Assembly: GCA_023392185.1 (NCBI GenBank)
Contig: JAEVZP010000122.1
Coordinates: 1-7,295, forward strand
Length of the DNA stretch: 7,295 bases
Reading direction: 5' to 3'
Source: Bacteroidota bacterium
GTDB lineage: Bacteria > Bacteroidota > Bacteroidia > Chitinophagales > Chitinophagaceae
A program made the position numbers and the translations under genes. Of the stretch, positions 1 to 5,896 are shown one piece after another; positions within the stretch are counted from its first letter, which is position 1; the number at the start of each line of letters is the position of its first letter. The notes beneath the pieces are model-generated. The model did no database searches, was not told the DNA's origin, and was given only the letters and a program-made list of their open reading frames with translations.

Positions 1-1
1 A

Positions 2-202
2 CATCCGGCAGCGCGCAGTTTTCCGGTGCCTTTCATGCGGGCGCTGGCCAGGGAATATGAAAATAACCTGAAGGTTGTCCACTTCCACTGGCTCCGGCGG
101 TCGCCGCAATGCCCGGAGAAAGGCGACGTGCTCATTGACGTGGTGTTGCAGAGCGGAGAGCATGCTTTCTACAACCTCAGCGATCCGCCGACCCGTAAAT
201 AG
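2..202 (+). CDS. C-terminal fragment of an unrecognised protein
   Basis: The frame starting at base 2 is open from the window edge to a TAG at 200-202, giving the last 66 residues of a gene whose start lies outside the window. The translation begins HPAARSFPVPF and ends YNLSDPPTRK. It has a normal mix of hydrophobic and charged residues with a plausible beta-rich stretch (DVLIDVVLQSGEHAFYNL, about residues 44-61). There is no membrane segment or motif I recognise. An ATG-initiated frame at 75-326 overlaps it, but that translation is Arg/Ser-rich and looks like a shadow. The gene is followed by about 120 bases before the membrane protein gene, so it is probably a separate transcription unit. 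Family and function are unknown. Confidence 0.6.
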   Translation, partial: HPAARSFPVPFMRALAREYENNLKVVHFHWLRRSPQCPEKGDVLIDVVLQSGEHAFYNLSDPPTRK

Positions 203-254
203 CAAACGTTTTATAGCATGGGGAGACAGGGGGAAAAGCAGAAAAGCGAAAACA

Positions 255-284
255 GACGGCCTGGTGTCCGGGCAATCTGCCGTC
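255..284. other. Imperfect hairpin in the leader of the signalling operon
   Basis: GACGGC at 255-260 pairs with GCCGTC at 279-284. Inside it, CTGG (261-264) can pair with CCGG (268-271) through one G-U pair. No T-run follows on the plus strand, so it is a weak candidate for a terminator of the upstream gene or for a leader structure of the next operon. The rest of 203-322 shows no clear TAnnTTTG element. Confidence 0.25.
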
Positions 285-322
285 CCCAAATTTAAACTGC
301 TTTCTAAGAAGTGCCTTTTGAT

Positions 323-964
323 ATGAAAATCCTGTTGGCTGTCTTGTATTATGCCTCGATCCTGTCTGCCTGGGTGGCGGTGGCAACAGGCCTGCGGGTA
401 CGTGGCTTTCTTTGGTATTATGTGTTGGTTTCCGGAATCTGCGACCTGATCCCGGTTACCAAACCTTTTCCGGAAAACCCACACTGGTATGGCAATATCT
501 TCTTTGCCGCTCAGTTTGTGCTGGTCTGCGGCTATTTTATCCAGCAGTTGCTGCCACCCCGGCAGCAACGCGGCGCGGCGGCGGTCGTATTTGCAATAAC
601 CGCCTTTTTCCTTTTCTTCGTCTCCAAAAGCGGTTTTTGGAAAGTACATTATCAGGCCGGCGCAGTGCTTTACGGATTGCTGATTTTGCCAACCCTGGGC
701 GGTTTCTACAGCATCATCCGGCGGGAAGAACTGCTGCGCCTGGAGCGATCACCGTTTTTCCTTTTCTGCGCGGCTTTCCTGCTGTATGTAGCCGGAAGCT
801 GCCTGATCCTGCTTTTTGCTCCCCGCTTCAGAACAGAAAATTATCGTTTTCTGGTGTTGATTTGGGGGGCGGTTCACAACACCCTGAACATCCTCAAGAA
901 CCTGGCAATCGCCCGCGCCCTTTACCTCTACCGACTTCCCGAAAAAACCGATGACCGCTATTGA
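323..964 (+). CDS. Seven-helix integral membrane protein, putative sensory partner of the adjacent kinase
   Basis: This 213-residue protein is almost entirely membrane-embedded. Hydrophobic segments lie at about residues 3-24, 29-46, 57-77, 84-101, 110-131, 145-166 and 175-202, joined by very short loops, and the tail is charged (LPEKTDDRY). No enzymatic motif is visible. Trp/His/Asn residues in the last helix (WGAVHNTLNILKN, about 181-193) could matter functionally, but that is speculation. I start it at the ATG at 323, which gives MKILLAVLYY and has AAGAAG 11 bases upstream; an in-frame GTG at 311 would add four residues. Its last 14 bases overlap the kinase gene, which implies translational coupling. 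Since that kinase has no input domain, I infer that this protein senses a membrane or extracellular cue and relays it. I do not recognise a named family. Confidence 0.85.
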   Translation: MKILLAVLYYASILSAWVAVATGLRVRGFLWYYVLVSGICDLIPVTKPFPENPHWYGNIFFAAQFVLVCGYFIQQLLPPRQQRGAAAVVFAITAFFLFFVSKSGFWKVHYQAGAVLYGLLILPTLGGFYSIIRREELLRLERSPFFLFCAAFLLYVAGSCLILLFAPRFRTENYRFLVLIWGAVHNTLNILKNLAIARALYLYRLPEKTDDRY

Positions 965-1730
965 GCTTGTTGCCACCATCATCATCCTGCTGCTGCTGGC
1001 GATGGGCATCATTGCTTTTTTGGTTTTGTATCAGCGCCGTATCATCCGGCATCAGTCGCAGCTGCGCGATTTTCAAACCCGTAAACGCCTGGAGCTGATG
1101 CAGGCTACCATAGAAGGCGAAGAAGCGGTCCGCCTGCGCATTGCCACTGAACTGCACGACGACGTCGGCGCGACGCTTTCCTCCATCCGGCTTTTCCTGA
1201 CCCAGGCCGAGCGTACCCCCGCCGACCCCAAGCTGATTGCCTATTCTAAAACGCTGCTCGACGAAAGCATCGGGAAAGTTCGCAGCCTGTCGCACCAACT
1301 ACAGCCGCGTACCATCCAATACCTCGGCCTGCACAAAGCGCTGGAATCGCTGGTGACCCTGCTCAGCGAAACGGGTGCTATTCAGGCACATTTTTCAGAA
1401 GAAACCGGCGCGTGGCCCGAGCCCGAGCCGGAAGTGGCGCTGGCCGTTTACCGGATCGTGCAGGAATGGGTCAACAACACTATCAAACACGCCCAGGCCA
1501 CACAAATCCGGATCCGGTTGTATCTGCACCGGGGCCATTCCTGCATCGGCATCTATCACGACGGCGCCAGACTAACCGAATCGGCTTACCACGCGCAGCT
1601 TCAAAAAAAGAATGCAATCGGTCTTAAAAATATCGAGATGCGTTTGAAAGCTGCCGGCCTCTCGCTGGTGCTTCCGACCGATGCCGATCCTGATAGCTTT
1701 GTAGAAATCTATCTGCCCAAACCCCTATAA
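951..1730 (+). CDS. Short NarL-type sensor histidine kinase (HisKA_3 + HATPase_c)
   Basis: The product is a 259-residue kinase that should autophosphorylate and pass phosphate to the regulator encoded 18 bases downstream. One membrane helix spans about residues 4-27, followed by a basic linker and a coiled coil (about 30-65). The HisKA_3 dimerisation/phosphoacceptor motif ELHDDVGATLSSIR puts the phospho-His at H69. The ATPase domain (about 160-257) has an N box with N175/N176 (QEWVNNTIKHA) and a G2 region IGLKNIEMRLKAAG (223-236). There is no periplasmic or PAS/GAF domain. The G1 box is unusual: where family members have DNGxG or DDGxG, this protein reads HDGAR (203-207), so the adenine-contacting Asp and the last Gly appear changed. 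The start ATG lies inside the end of the membrane protein gene. The family assignment is firm; full kinase activity is less certain because of the G1 box. Confidence 0.93.
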   Translation: MTAIELVATIIILLLLAMGIIAFLVLYQRRIIRHQSQLRDFQTRKRLELMQATIEGEEAVRLRIATELHDDVGATLSSIRLFLTQAERTPADPKLIAYSKTLLDESIGKVRSLSHQLQPRTIQYLGLHKALESLVTLLSETGAIQAHFSEETGAWPEPEPEVALAVYRIVQEWVNNTIKHAQATQIRIRLYLHRGHSCIGIYHDGARLTESAYHAQLQKKNAIGLKNIEMRLKAAGLSLVLPTDADPDSFVEIYLPKPL

Positions 1731-1748
1731 AAACTCAGGTCTTTTTTT

Positions 1749-2402
1749 ATGGATGCTCTGATCCGATATATGATTGCCGACGACCATAAGCTGTTCCGGG
1801 AAGGGCTGCAGTTGGTTTTAGGGAACTATCCTCACCTGGAGCTGGTGGGCGAAGCTGCCAACGGCCAGGAGCTGCTGCAATTGCTGGCCCGCTCATTGCC
1901 CGATGTGGTGTTGCTGGACCTTACCATGCCGGTGTTGGACGGACTGAACACCACCCGGCTGATCCGGGAACAGTTTCCAACCGTTCGCGTTCTCATCCTG
2001 ACGATGAACAACGATCCGGCGCTGGTGCTACATCTGTTGGAGGCAGGTGCCAACGGCTATCTCCTCAAAGACACCGAATCCTCGGAAATTGATCTGGCAC
2101 TGCGCTCCTGTGTTGAAAATGGCTATTACTTCTCCGAGTTTGTCAGCAGTCTGATGCTCAAAAATATGGTGCGCAAAAAGCAGGTCAGTCCGGTTTTCCG
2201 GAGAGCGGTGGCACTGACCGACCGCGAAAAGGAAGTGCTGCAACTCATCTGCGATGGCATGACGGCTGCACAAATCGGCAAAACCATCTTTCTGAGTCCG
2301 CGCACCGTAGAAGGCATCCGTGCTTCGCTGATGGAAAAAACCGGCACTCACAACGTAGCCGGGCTGGTGATGTATGCCGTAAAAAGCGGTGTGGTGATGT
2401 AG
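1749..2402 (+). CDS. NarL/FixJ-type response regulator with LuxR DNA-binding domain
   Basis: This 217-residue cytoplasmic transcription factor is presumably phosphorylated by the upstream kinase. The receiver domain covers about residues 5-125: acidic pair D11/D12, phosphoacceptor D57 in VVLLDLTMP, switch Thr T85 and the conserved K107 in YLLKDT are all present, so it should be phosphorylatable. After a linker, the LuxR-type helix-turn-helix runs from about 156 to 214 (LTDREKEVLQLICDG, then TVEGIRASLMEKTG as the recognition region). The length is typical of the family. ATG at 1749 is used; a second ATG at 1770 would cut into the first beta strand and is less likely. Its targets cannot be read from the sequence; autoregulation of its own operon is a common arrangement in such systems. 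Confidence 0.95.
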   Translation: MDALIRYMIADDHKLFREGLQLVLGNYPHLELVGEAANGQELLQLLARSLPDVVLLDLTMPVLDGLNTTRLIREQFPTVRVLILTMNNDPALVLHLLEAGANGYLLKDTESSEIDLALRSCVENGYYFSEFVSSLMLKNMVRKKQVSPVFRRAVALTDREKEVLQLICDGMTAAQIGKTIFLSPRTVEGIRASLMEKTGTHNVAGLVMYAVKSGVVM

Positions 2403-2468
2403 TTGCTCTTCTGCCTCGGATGGCTTGGGCGATGGAGTTGTAAGCAGTTAAAACCCTGCGCTGCTAAA

Positions 2469-2521
2469 CCGGCATTTTCCGGAAATTTTTCTCAAAAACT
2501 GCTTTTGAGAAGGCCTGCCGG
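2469..2521. repeat. Nested inverted repeat downstream of the response regulator
   Basis: An inner perfect stem, TCTCAAAA (2490-2497) with TTTTGAGA (2503-2510), has a five-base loop ACTGC. It sits inside an outer pair, CCGGCA (2469-2474) with TGCCGG (2516-2521). The left side between the stems carries the palindrome TTCCGGAA (2477-2484). No T-run follows, so it is not a classical intrinsic terminator; a 3'-end-stabilising hairpin for the plus-strand operon is possible. Confidence 0.5.
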
Positions 2522-2530
2522 AGCCCACAC

Positions 2531-2570
2531 AAAAACCCCTGTGCCGTTGATTGCACAGGGGATTTCTGTT
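2531..2570 (-). terminator. Intrinsic terminator of grpE-dnaJ, possibly bidirectional
   Basis: A perfect nine-base-pair stem, CCCCTGTGC (2536-2544) with GCACAGGGG (2553-2561), has an eight-base loop. Read on the minus strand, the stem is followed directly by five T residues (2535-2531), the standard intrinsic terminator form, 38 bases beyond the dnaJ stop. Read on the plus strand, it is followed by ATTTCTGTT, a weaker T-tract that may also end transcripts from the response-regulator operon. Confidence 0.8.
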
Positions 2571-2598
2571 AATAGAGCCAGGAAAACAAAAGCGCCTG

Positions 2599-3807
2599 CT
2601 AGCTAAAAGCGTCCTTGAGTTTATCAAAGAAACCTTTGCCTTCTTTTTCTTCTTCGGCTTTTTCTTCGGATGGGGTCGCGTAGTACTCCGTTGTAGGAGC
2701 GGCCGGGTTGAAGTTGCGGGAGGCGCGCAGCTTTTCGAGCAGTTCTTTTTCTTCCGCCGATACGTTTTGCGGGCTGAAAACCACCACTTCTACCAGCTCG
2801 TCGCCCCGCCCATAGCCCTGGAAAGCCGGAAAGCCTTTGCCTTTGAGCCGGAATACCTTACCACTCTGGGTGCCGGCCGGAATGGTAATCTTGGCACGAC
2901 CGTCGATCGTAGGCACTTCTGCGCGGGTGCCGAGCACTGCATCCGGGAAGGAAACCTGAAGTTTGTGTACCACATCCATATCGGAGCGGGTCAGGTGCGG
3001 GTGGTGTTCTTCTTCAATCTGAATCAGCAGATCGCCGGATGGCCCACCGCGCTCGCCGGCGTTGCCGGCGCCGCCCATGGAAAGCTGCATGCCTTCCTGC
3101 ACGCCCGCCGGGATATCGAGCGAAAGGGTTTCTTCTCCAAAGACGCGGCCTTCGCCACGGCAGCTGCCGCACTTAGCCGTAATGGAAGTGCCTTGTCCGT
3201 TACAGGTAGGGCAGGTCGTCACCGTTTGCATCGCGCCCAGGAAGGTTTGCTGTACCCGCTGCACCTGGCCATGGCCGCCGCAGGTTTGACACGTCTGGAT
3301 AGACGATTTGTCTTTAGCGCCGCTGCCGTCGCACGACTTACAGGAAACGTGCTTCTTGACCTTGATTTTTTTATTGGCTCCGGACACGATTTCGGCGTAG
3401 CTCATCTTGAGCTTCACGCGCAGGTTGGAGCCACGGGTGCCTCTGCCCCGGCCGCCGCCGCCGCGTTGTCCGCCAAAAAAGGAACCGAAGATATCATCTG
3501 CACCGCCGCCGCCGCCGCCAAAGATGTCGCCGAAGTTGGAGAAGATATCATCCATGTTCATGCCACCGCGGCCACCGGCCGGGCCGCTTGTGCCGGCATG
3601 GCCAAAACGGTCGTAACGGGCCCGCTTGTCGGCGTTGGAAAGCACGTCGTAGGCTTCGGCGGCTTCCTTAAATTTTTCTTCCGCTTCCTGATCCCCCGGG
3701 TTGCGGTCGGGGTGATATTGAAGGGCAATTTTCCGGTACGACTTTTTGATTTCATCTGCGCTGGCGCTTCGGGTCACGCTCAGCACTTCATAGTAATCTC
3801 TTTTCAT
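2599..3807 (-). CDS. dnaJ: Chaperone protein DnaJ (Hsp40, type I)
   Basis: This is the co-chaperone that delivers unfolded substrates to DnaK and stimulates its ATPase in the cytoplasm. The 402 residues show the complete type I layout. The J domain covers about 3-68 with the HPD tripeptide at 32-34. A Gly/Phe-rich linker covers about 69-125, with repeated DDIFS/GDIFG-like elements. Four CxxCxGxG zinc-binding repeats have cysteines at 156/159, 173/176, 199/202 and 213/216. The substrate-binding C-terminal domains cover about 220-350. A charged tail ends GFFDKLKDAFS. The start is the ATG at 3807 (MKRDYYEVL), the usual DnaJ N-terminus. It lies 105 bases downstream of grpE on the same strand and is followed by a strong terminator, so the two are probably cotranscribed. 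No CIRCE-type heat-shock operator was seen upstream. Confidence 0.98.
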   Translation of the reverse strand: MKRDYYEVLSVTRSASADEIKKSYRKIALQYHPDRNPGDQEAEEKFKEAAEAYDVLSNADKRARYDRFGHAGTSGPAGGRGGMNMDDIFSNFGDIFGGGGGGADDIFGSFFGGQRGGGGRGRGTRGSNLRVKLKMSYAEIVSGANKKIKVKKHVSCKSCDGSGAKDKSSIQTCQTCGGHGQVQRVQQTFLGAMQTVTTCPTCNGQGTSITAKCGSCRGEGRVFGEETLSLDIPAGVQEGMQLSMGGAGNAGERGGPSGDLLIQIEEEHHPHLTRSDMDVVHKLQVSFPDAVLGTRAEVPTIDGRAKITIPAGTQSGKVFRLKGKGFPAFQGYGRGDELVEVVVFSPQNVSAEEKELLEKLRASRNFNPAAPTTEYYATPSEEKAEEEKEGKGFFDKLKDAFS

Positions 3808-3912
3808 AAAATAAGAGTGCGTATTAAGAAGCTACACGGTTATTCGAAACGCCTCAGGGGACTTTTTCTTGACACGCTTGCTCAAAGAAGGACTGTTTTA
3901 AAGAGGATGCGT

Positions 3913-4509
3913 TTATTTGCCAACTACCACTTTAGCATGGCGGATCAGCTTATCGTTGAGATAATAACCAGGCTGAATGACATCCACAACGGCACCCTGC
4001 ATTTCCGGATTTGGGGCCGGAATTTCGGTAATCGCTTCGTGCAGATCAGCGTCGAAAGGTTCACCGGCGCTTTCCATACGGCGCAGGCCCATGCGGTTAA
4101 GGATAGAGCGCAACTTATTGATAACGAGTTCAAAACCTTCTTTCACAGCTGCCGTATCCTGCGCTTGTTCCAGCATTTTTTCGGCGCGCTCAAAATCGTC
4201 GAGCACCGGCAAAAGCTCCTGAATGGTTTCGCGGCCGGCGGTCTGCACCAGTTCCATGCGCTCTTTTGCGGTGCGCCGCTTGTAATTATCAAATTCTGCC
4301 GCCAGGCGCAGGTATTTATCCCGCGCTTCTTCCAGTTCCTGGTCGCCGGTGTTGGAAGCGGCTTCCTTTTCTTCTCCAGATTGATAAAAACCGCTCTCTG
4401 ACACGCTGTCATCCGTGTTCAGGCCATATGCCATGGCTTCTTCCTCTTTCGAAAGATCGCGGGCATCGTTCTGTTCCGGGTTATTGTTTTGAAAATCCTT
4501 TTCCTGCAT
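3913..4509 (-). CDS. grpE: Nucleotide exchange factor GrpE
   Basis: GrpE releases ADP from DnaK and so resets the DnaK-DnaJ cycle. With the ATG at 4509 the protein has 198 residues: an acidic, disordered N-terminus (about 1-55), a long coiled coil (about 56-100, containing EEARDKYLRLAAEFDNYKRR), a helical bundle (about 100-140) and the beta-wing domain. The GrpE signature is clear: PFDADLHEAI near 151-160 and VIQPGYYLNDKLIRHAKVVV near 177-196. Two longer in-frame starts exist: ATG at 4533, adding MIFKKKKT, and TTG at 4590. I prefer 4509 because the added residues resemble leader sequence, but 4533 cannot be excluded. It is the first gene of the grpE-dnaJ unit and is transcribed divergently from the endonuclease gene. 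Confidence 0.96.
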   Translation of the reverse strand: MQEKDFQNNNPEQNDARDLSKEEEAMAYGLNTDDSVSESGFYQSGEEKEAASNTGDQELEEARDKYLRLAAEFDNYKRRTAKERMELVQTAGRETIQELLPVLDDFERAEKMLEQAQDTAAVKEGFELVINKLRSILNRMGLRRMESAGEPFDADLHEAITEIPAPNPEMQGAVVDVIQPGYYLNDKLIRHAKVVVGK

Positions 4510-4550
4510 AGTCTTTTTCTTTTTGAAAATCATGTTTGTAAAGCTATTAT

Positions 4551-4569
4551 CAAAACCAGTGCCGTTTTG
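4551..4569. promoter_or_regulatory. Inverted repeat upstream of grpE, possible operator
   Basis: CAAAAC (4551-4556) and GTTTTG (4564-4569) form a 6-7-6 inverted repeat about 42 bases upstream of the grpE ATG. A second short dyad, ATTTG-A-CAAAT, lies at 4582-4592. No exact TAnnTTTG was found on the minus strand here, so the grpE promoter is not located. The function is inferred from position only. Confidence 0.3.
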
Positions 4570-4600
4570 CCCAAACCGACAATTTGACAAATAGAATTTG

Positions 4601-4614
4601 AATTACCGGTAATT
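4601..4614. promoter_or_regulatory. 14-bp perfect palindrome in the grpE/endonuclease divergent region
   Basis: AATTACCGGTAATT is a perfect 14-base palindrome. It ends 18 bases before the -7-like element of the endonuclease gene, which places it over the expected -33 position. A dimeric repressor bound here would block that promoter and could also affect grpE. No regulator family is identified. Confidence 0.4.
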
Positions 4615-4632
4615 TTTACACCTTTCAGGGAT

Positions 4633-4640
4633 TACTTTTG
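4633..4640 (+). promoter_or_regulatory. Bacteroidota-type -7 element for the endonuclease gene
   Basis: TACTTTTG matches the Bacteroidota housekeeping sigma -7 consensus TAnnTTTG exactly. It would place transcription initiation about 10 bases before the ATG at 4658, leaving a short leader. A TTG at the usual -33 distance is absent (the bases there are part of the 4601-4614 palindrome), so the promoter may be weak or activator-dependent. Confidence 0.45.
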
Positions 4641-4657
4641 TCTATTATTTAAAGCTT

Positions 4658-5746
4658 ATGAAGCGCCTTTATCTTGTTCTGTGTGTTTTGCTGGCCGGTA
4701 TTGCGGTTGCGCGTGCGCAGGCGCCTGCCGGTTATTATCAGCCGGCTGCCGGCAAAAGCGGCTTGCAGCTGCAATCGGCCCTCTATAATATCATTAAAGG
4801 CCACACGGTGCTGAGCTACACGCCGGGCCTCTGGAACGCTTATAAAACAACCGATAAGCGGCCAGGAACCAATTATGTATGGGATATATATTCCGACATT
4901 CCGGGCGGTACGCCACCTTATCTGTATACGCTGAGCACCAATCAATGCGGAAACGGTAAAAACTATGAGAACAGTTGTTACAACCGCGAGCATATCTGGC
5001 CCCAAAGCAAGTTTGGCAGCAACTCACCAATGGTGTCCGACCTGTGGATCGTCTATCCTACCGATTACTATGTAAACAATCAGCGGGGCAGCATGCCGTA
5101 TGGCAAAGTCGGAAACGCGACCAGGACATTCCGTAACGGCACCAAAATCGGCAATAATATCTATCCCGGTGCACCCTCCGGCACCTGCTTCGAGCCGATC
5201 GATTCTTTTAAGGGGGATATCGCCCGCAGCTATTTTTACATCGCTACCCGCTACCTCAACGAGGGCGCGAGCTGGAGTACCTGGGAAATGGCAGTAGGAT
5301 CTGTACTGAAGCCCTGGGCTGTGCAGATGTTGCTCGACTGGCACCGCATGGACCCGGTGAGCGCCAAAGAAGTGGCCCGCAACAACGCAGCATTTTTGCT
5401 GCAACGCAACCGCAACCCATATATCGACTCGCCGCAGTATGTAGAATGCATCTGGGGCAACAGCGGTGCCTGTCGGGATGCGCAGCTGGTATCTAATACG
5501 GTAGCGCCTGGAACCCCTTTTCTGGAAGTCTGGCAGGATCTTTTTTCCGGAAAAATCTTCCTTTTGACCCCTGCGGCTGCAACCGTGCAACTGCTTGATA
5601 TGCACGGCCGGGTGTTGCAAACCCTGCCGCCCGAAGCGACGATCGAAAGCCGCGAACTCTCTGTGGCCCCTTATCCCAAAGGCCTGTACCTGCTGCGGGC
5701 ACAATCGCCCACGGGCACGGCCGTCCGCCGGGTACTGATTCCTTAA
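4658..5746 (+). CDS. Secreted endonuclease I with C-terminal type IX sorting domain
   Basis: The product is a 362-residue extracellular nuclease of the endonuclease I (EndA/NucM/Vvn) family, metal-dependent beta-beta-alpha-metal enzymes that cut DNA and often RNA nonspecifically. A signal peptide occupies about residues 1-20/22 (MKRLYLVLCVLLAG, cleavage around ARAQA). The nuclease domain spans about 35-275. The active-site block NREHIWPQSKFG (109-120) supplies the likely general base H112 and metal ligand E111. It is followed by DLWIVYPTD (128-136), FKGDIARSYFYIATRY (184-199) and NPYIDSPQYVECIWG (253-267). Mature-region cysteines at 97, 107, 177, 264 and 272 suggest disulfides such as 97-107 and 264-272. 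Residues from about 290 resemble a type A Por sorting domain (VQLLDMHGRVL, then APYPKGLYLLRAQ, ending RRVLIP), so export by T9SS is expected, although the usual PNP opening motif is missing. A role in nutrient scavenging or extracellular DNA turnover is inferred. Confidence 0.95.
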   Translation: MKRLYLVLCVLLAGIAVARAQAPAGYYQPAAGKSGLQLQSALYNIIKGHTVLSYTPGLWNAYKTTDKRPGTNYVWDIYSDIPGGTPPYLYTLSTNQCGNGKNYENSCYNREHIWPQSKFGSNSPMVSDLWIVYPTDYYVNNQRGSMPYGKVGNATRTFRNGTKIGNNIYPGAPSGTCFEPIDSFKGDIARSYFYIATRYLNEGASWSTWEMAVGSVLKPWAVQMLLDWHRMDPVSAKEVARNNAAFLLQRNRNPYIDSPQYVECIWGNSGACRDAQLVSNTVAPGTPFLEVWQDLFSGKIFLLTPAAATVQLLDMHGRVLQTLPPEATIESRELSVAPYPKGLYLLRAQSPTGTAVRRVLIP

Positions 5747-5766
5747 AGGCTTTAAGGGCTTTCTTT

Positions 5767-5788
5767 TTCCGGAAATTTCCGGAAATTT
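5767..5788. repeat. Tandem TTCCGGAAAT palindromes
   Basis: Two copies of TTCCGGAAAT lie head to tail at 5767-5776 and 5777-5786. Together they create a perfect 16-base palindrome, AAATTTCCGGAAATTT (5773-5788), just after the endonuclease stop. The same core occurs in the other convergent intergenic region at 2477-2484. It could be a protein-binding site or a hairpin at the transcript end; the sequence does not decide. Confidence 0.6.
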
Positions 5789-5834
5789 AAACCCCAAAGC
5801 TCCCTGGAAAAGGCTTCCAAATGCCTGTCCCAAA

Positions 5835-5889
5835 CAGCCCTGATTTATGAAAAAAGCGTTTTGAACTGATTCCATAAAGAGCAGGGCTG
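5835..5889 (-). terminator. Long imperfect inverted repeat between convergent genes, candidate terminator
   Basis: CAGCCCTG (5835-5842) pairs with CAGGGCTG (5882-5889). Continuing inward across a small bulge, TTTATG (5844-5849) pairs with CATAAA (5873-5878). The 23-base interior contains AAAAGCGTTTT, which can fold further. It begins 8 bases after the stop of the minus-strand 82-residue gene, where a terminator is expected. Only a TTTGGG follows on the minus strand, so the T-tract is poor. Confidence 0.4.
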
Positions 5890-5896
5890 CTGCCGG

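Noticed and set aside
75..326. An 83-codon frame overlapping the left-edge gene
   Set aside because: It is Arg/Ser/Lys-rich, out of frame with the better partial frame ending at 202, and would overlap the start of the membrane protein gene.
3418..3600. GC-rich, glycine-codon repeats inside dnaJ that look like a tandem repeat
   Set aside because: They encode the Gly/Phe-rich linker normal in type I DnaJ proteins and keep the frame throughout.
3808..3912. Possible internal promoter or regulatory RNA between grpE and dnaJ
   Set aside because: No TAnnTTTG element on the minus strand and no convincing hairpin were found. The plus-strand TTGACA-like bases near 3869 point away from dnaJ. It reads as an ordinary operon spacer.
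2551..4401. A 616-codon plus-strand open frame running antisense across dnaJ, the intergenic gap and most of grpE
   Set aside because: It is fully antisense to two unmistakable chaperone genes. Its translation is Phe/Ala/Gly/His-rich with no recognisable domain, and its start is a TTG in the loop of the terminator hairpin. It is most simply explained by codon bias of the real genes.
5024..5875. A 283-codon minus-strand frame opposite the endonuclease gene
   Set aside because: The plus strand encodes a clear endonuclease I with signal peptide, active-site motif and sorting domain; the opposite frame has no recognisable features.
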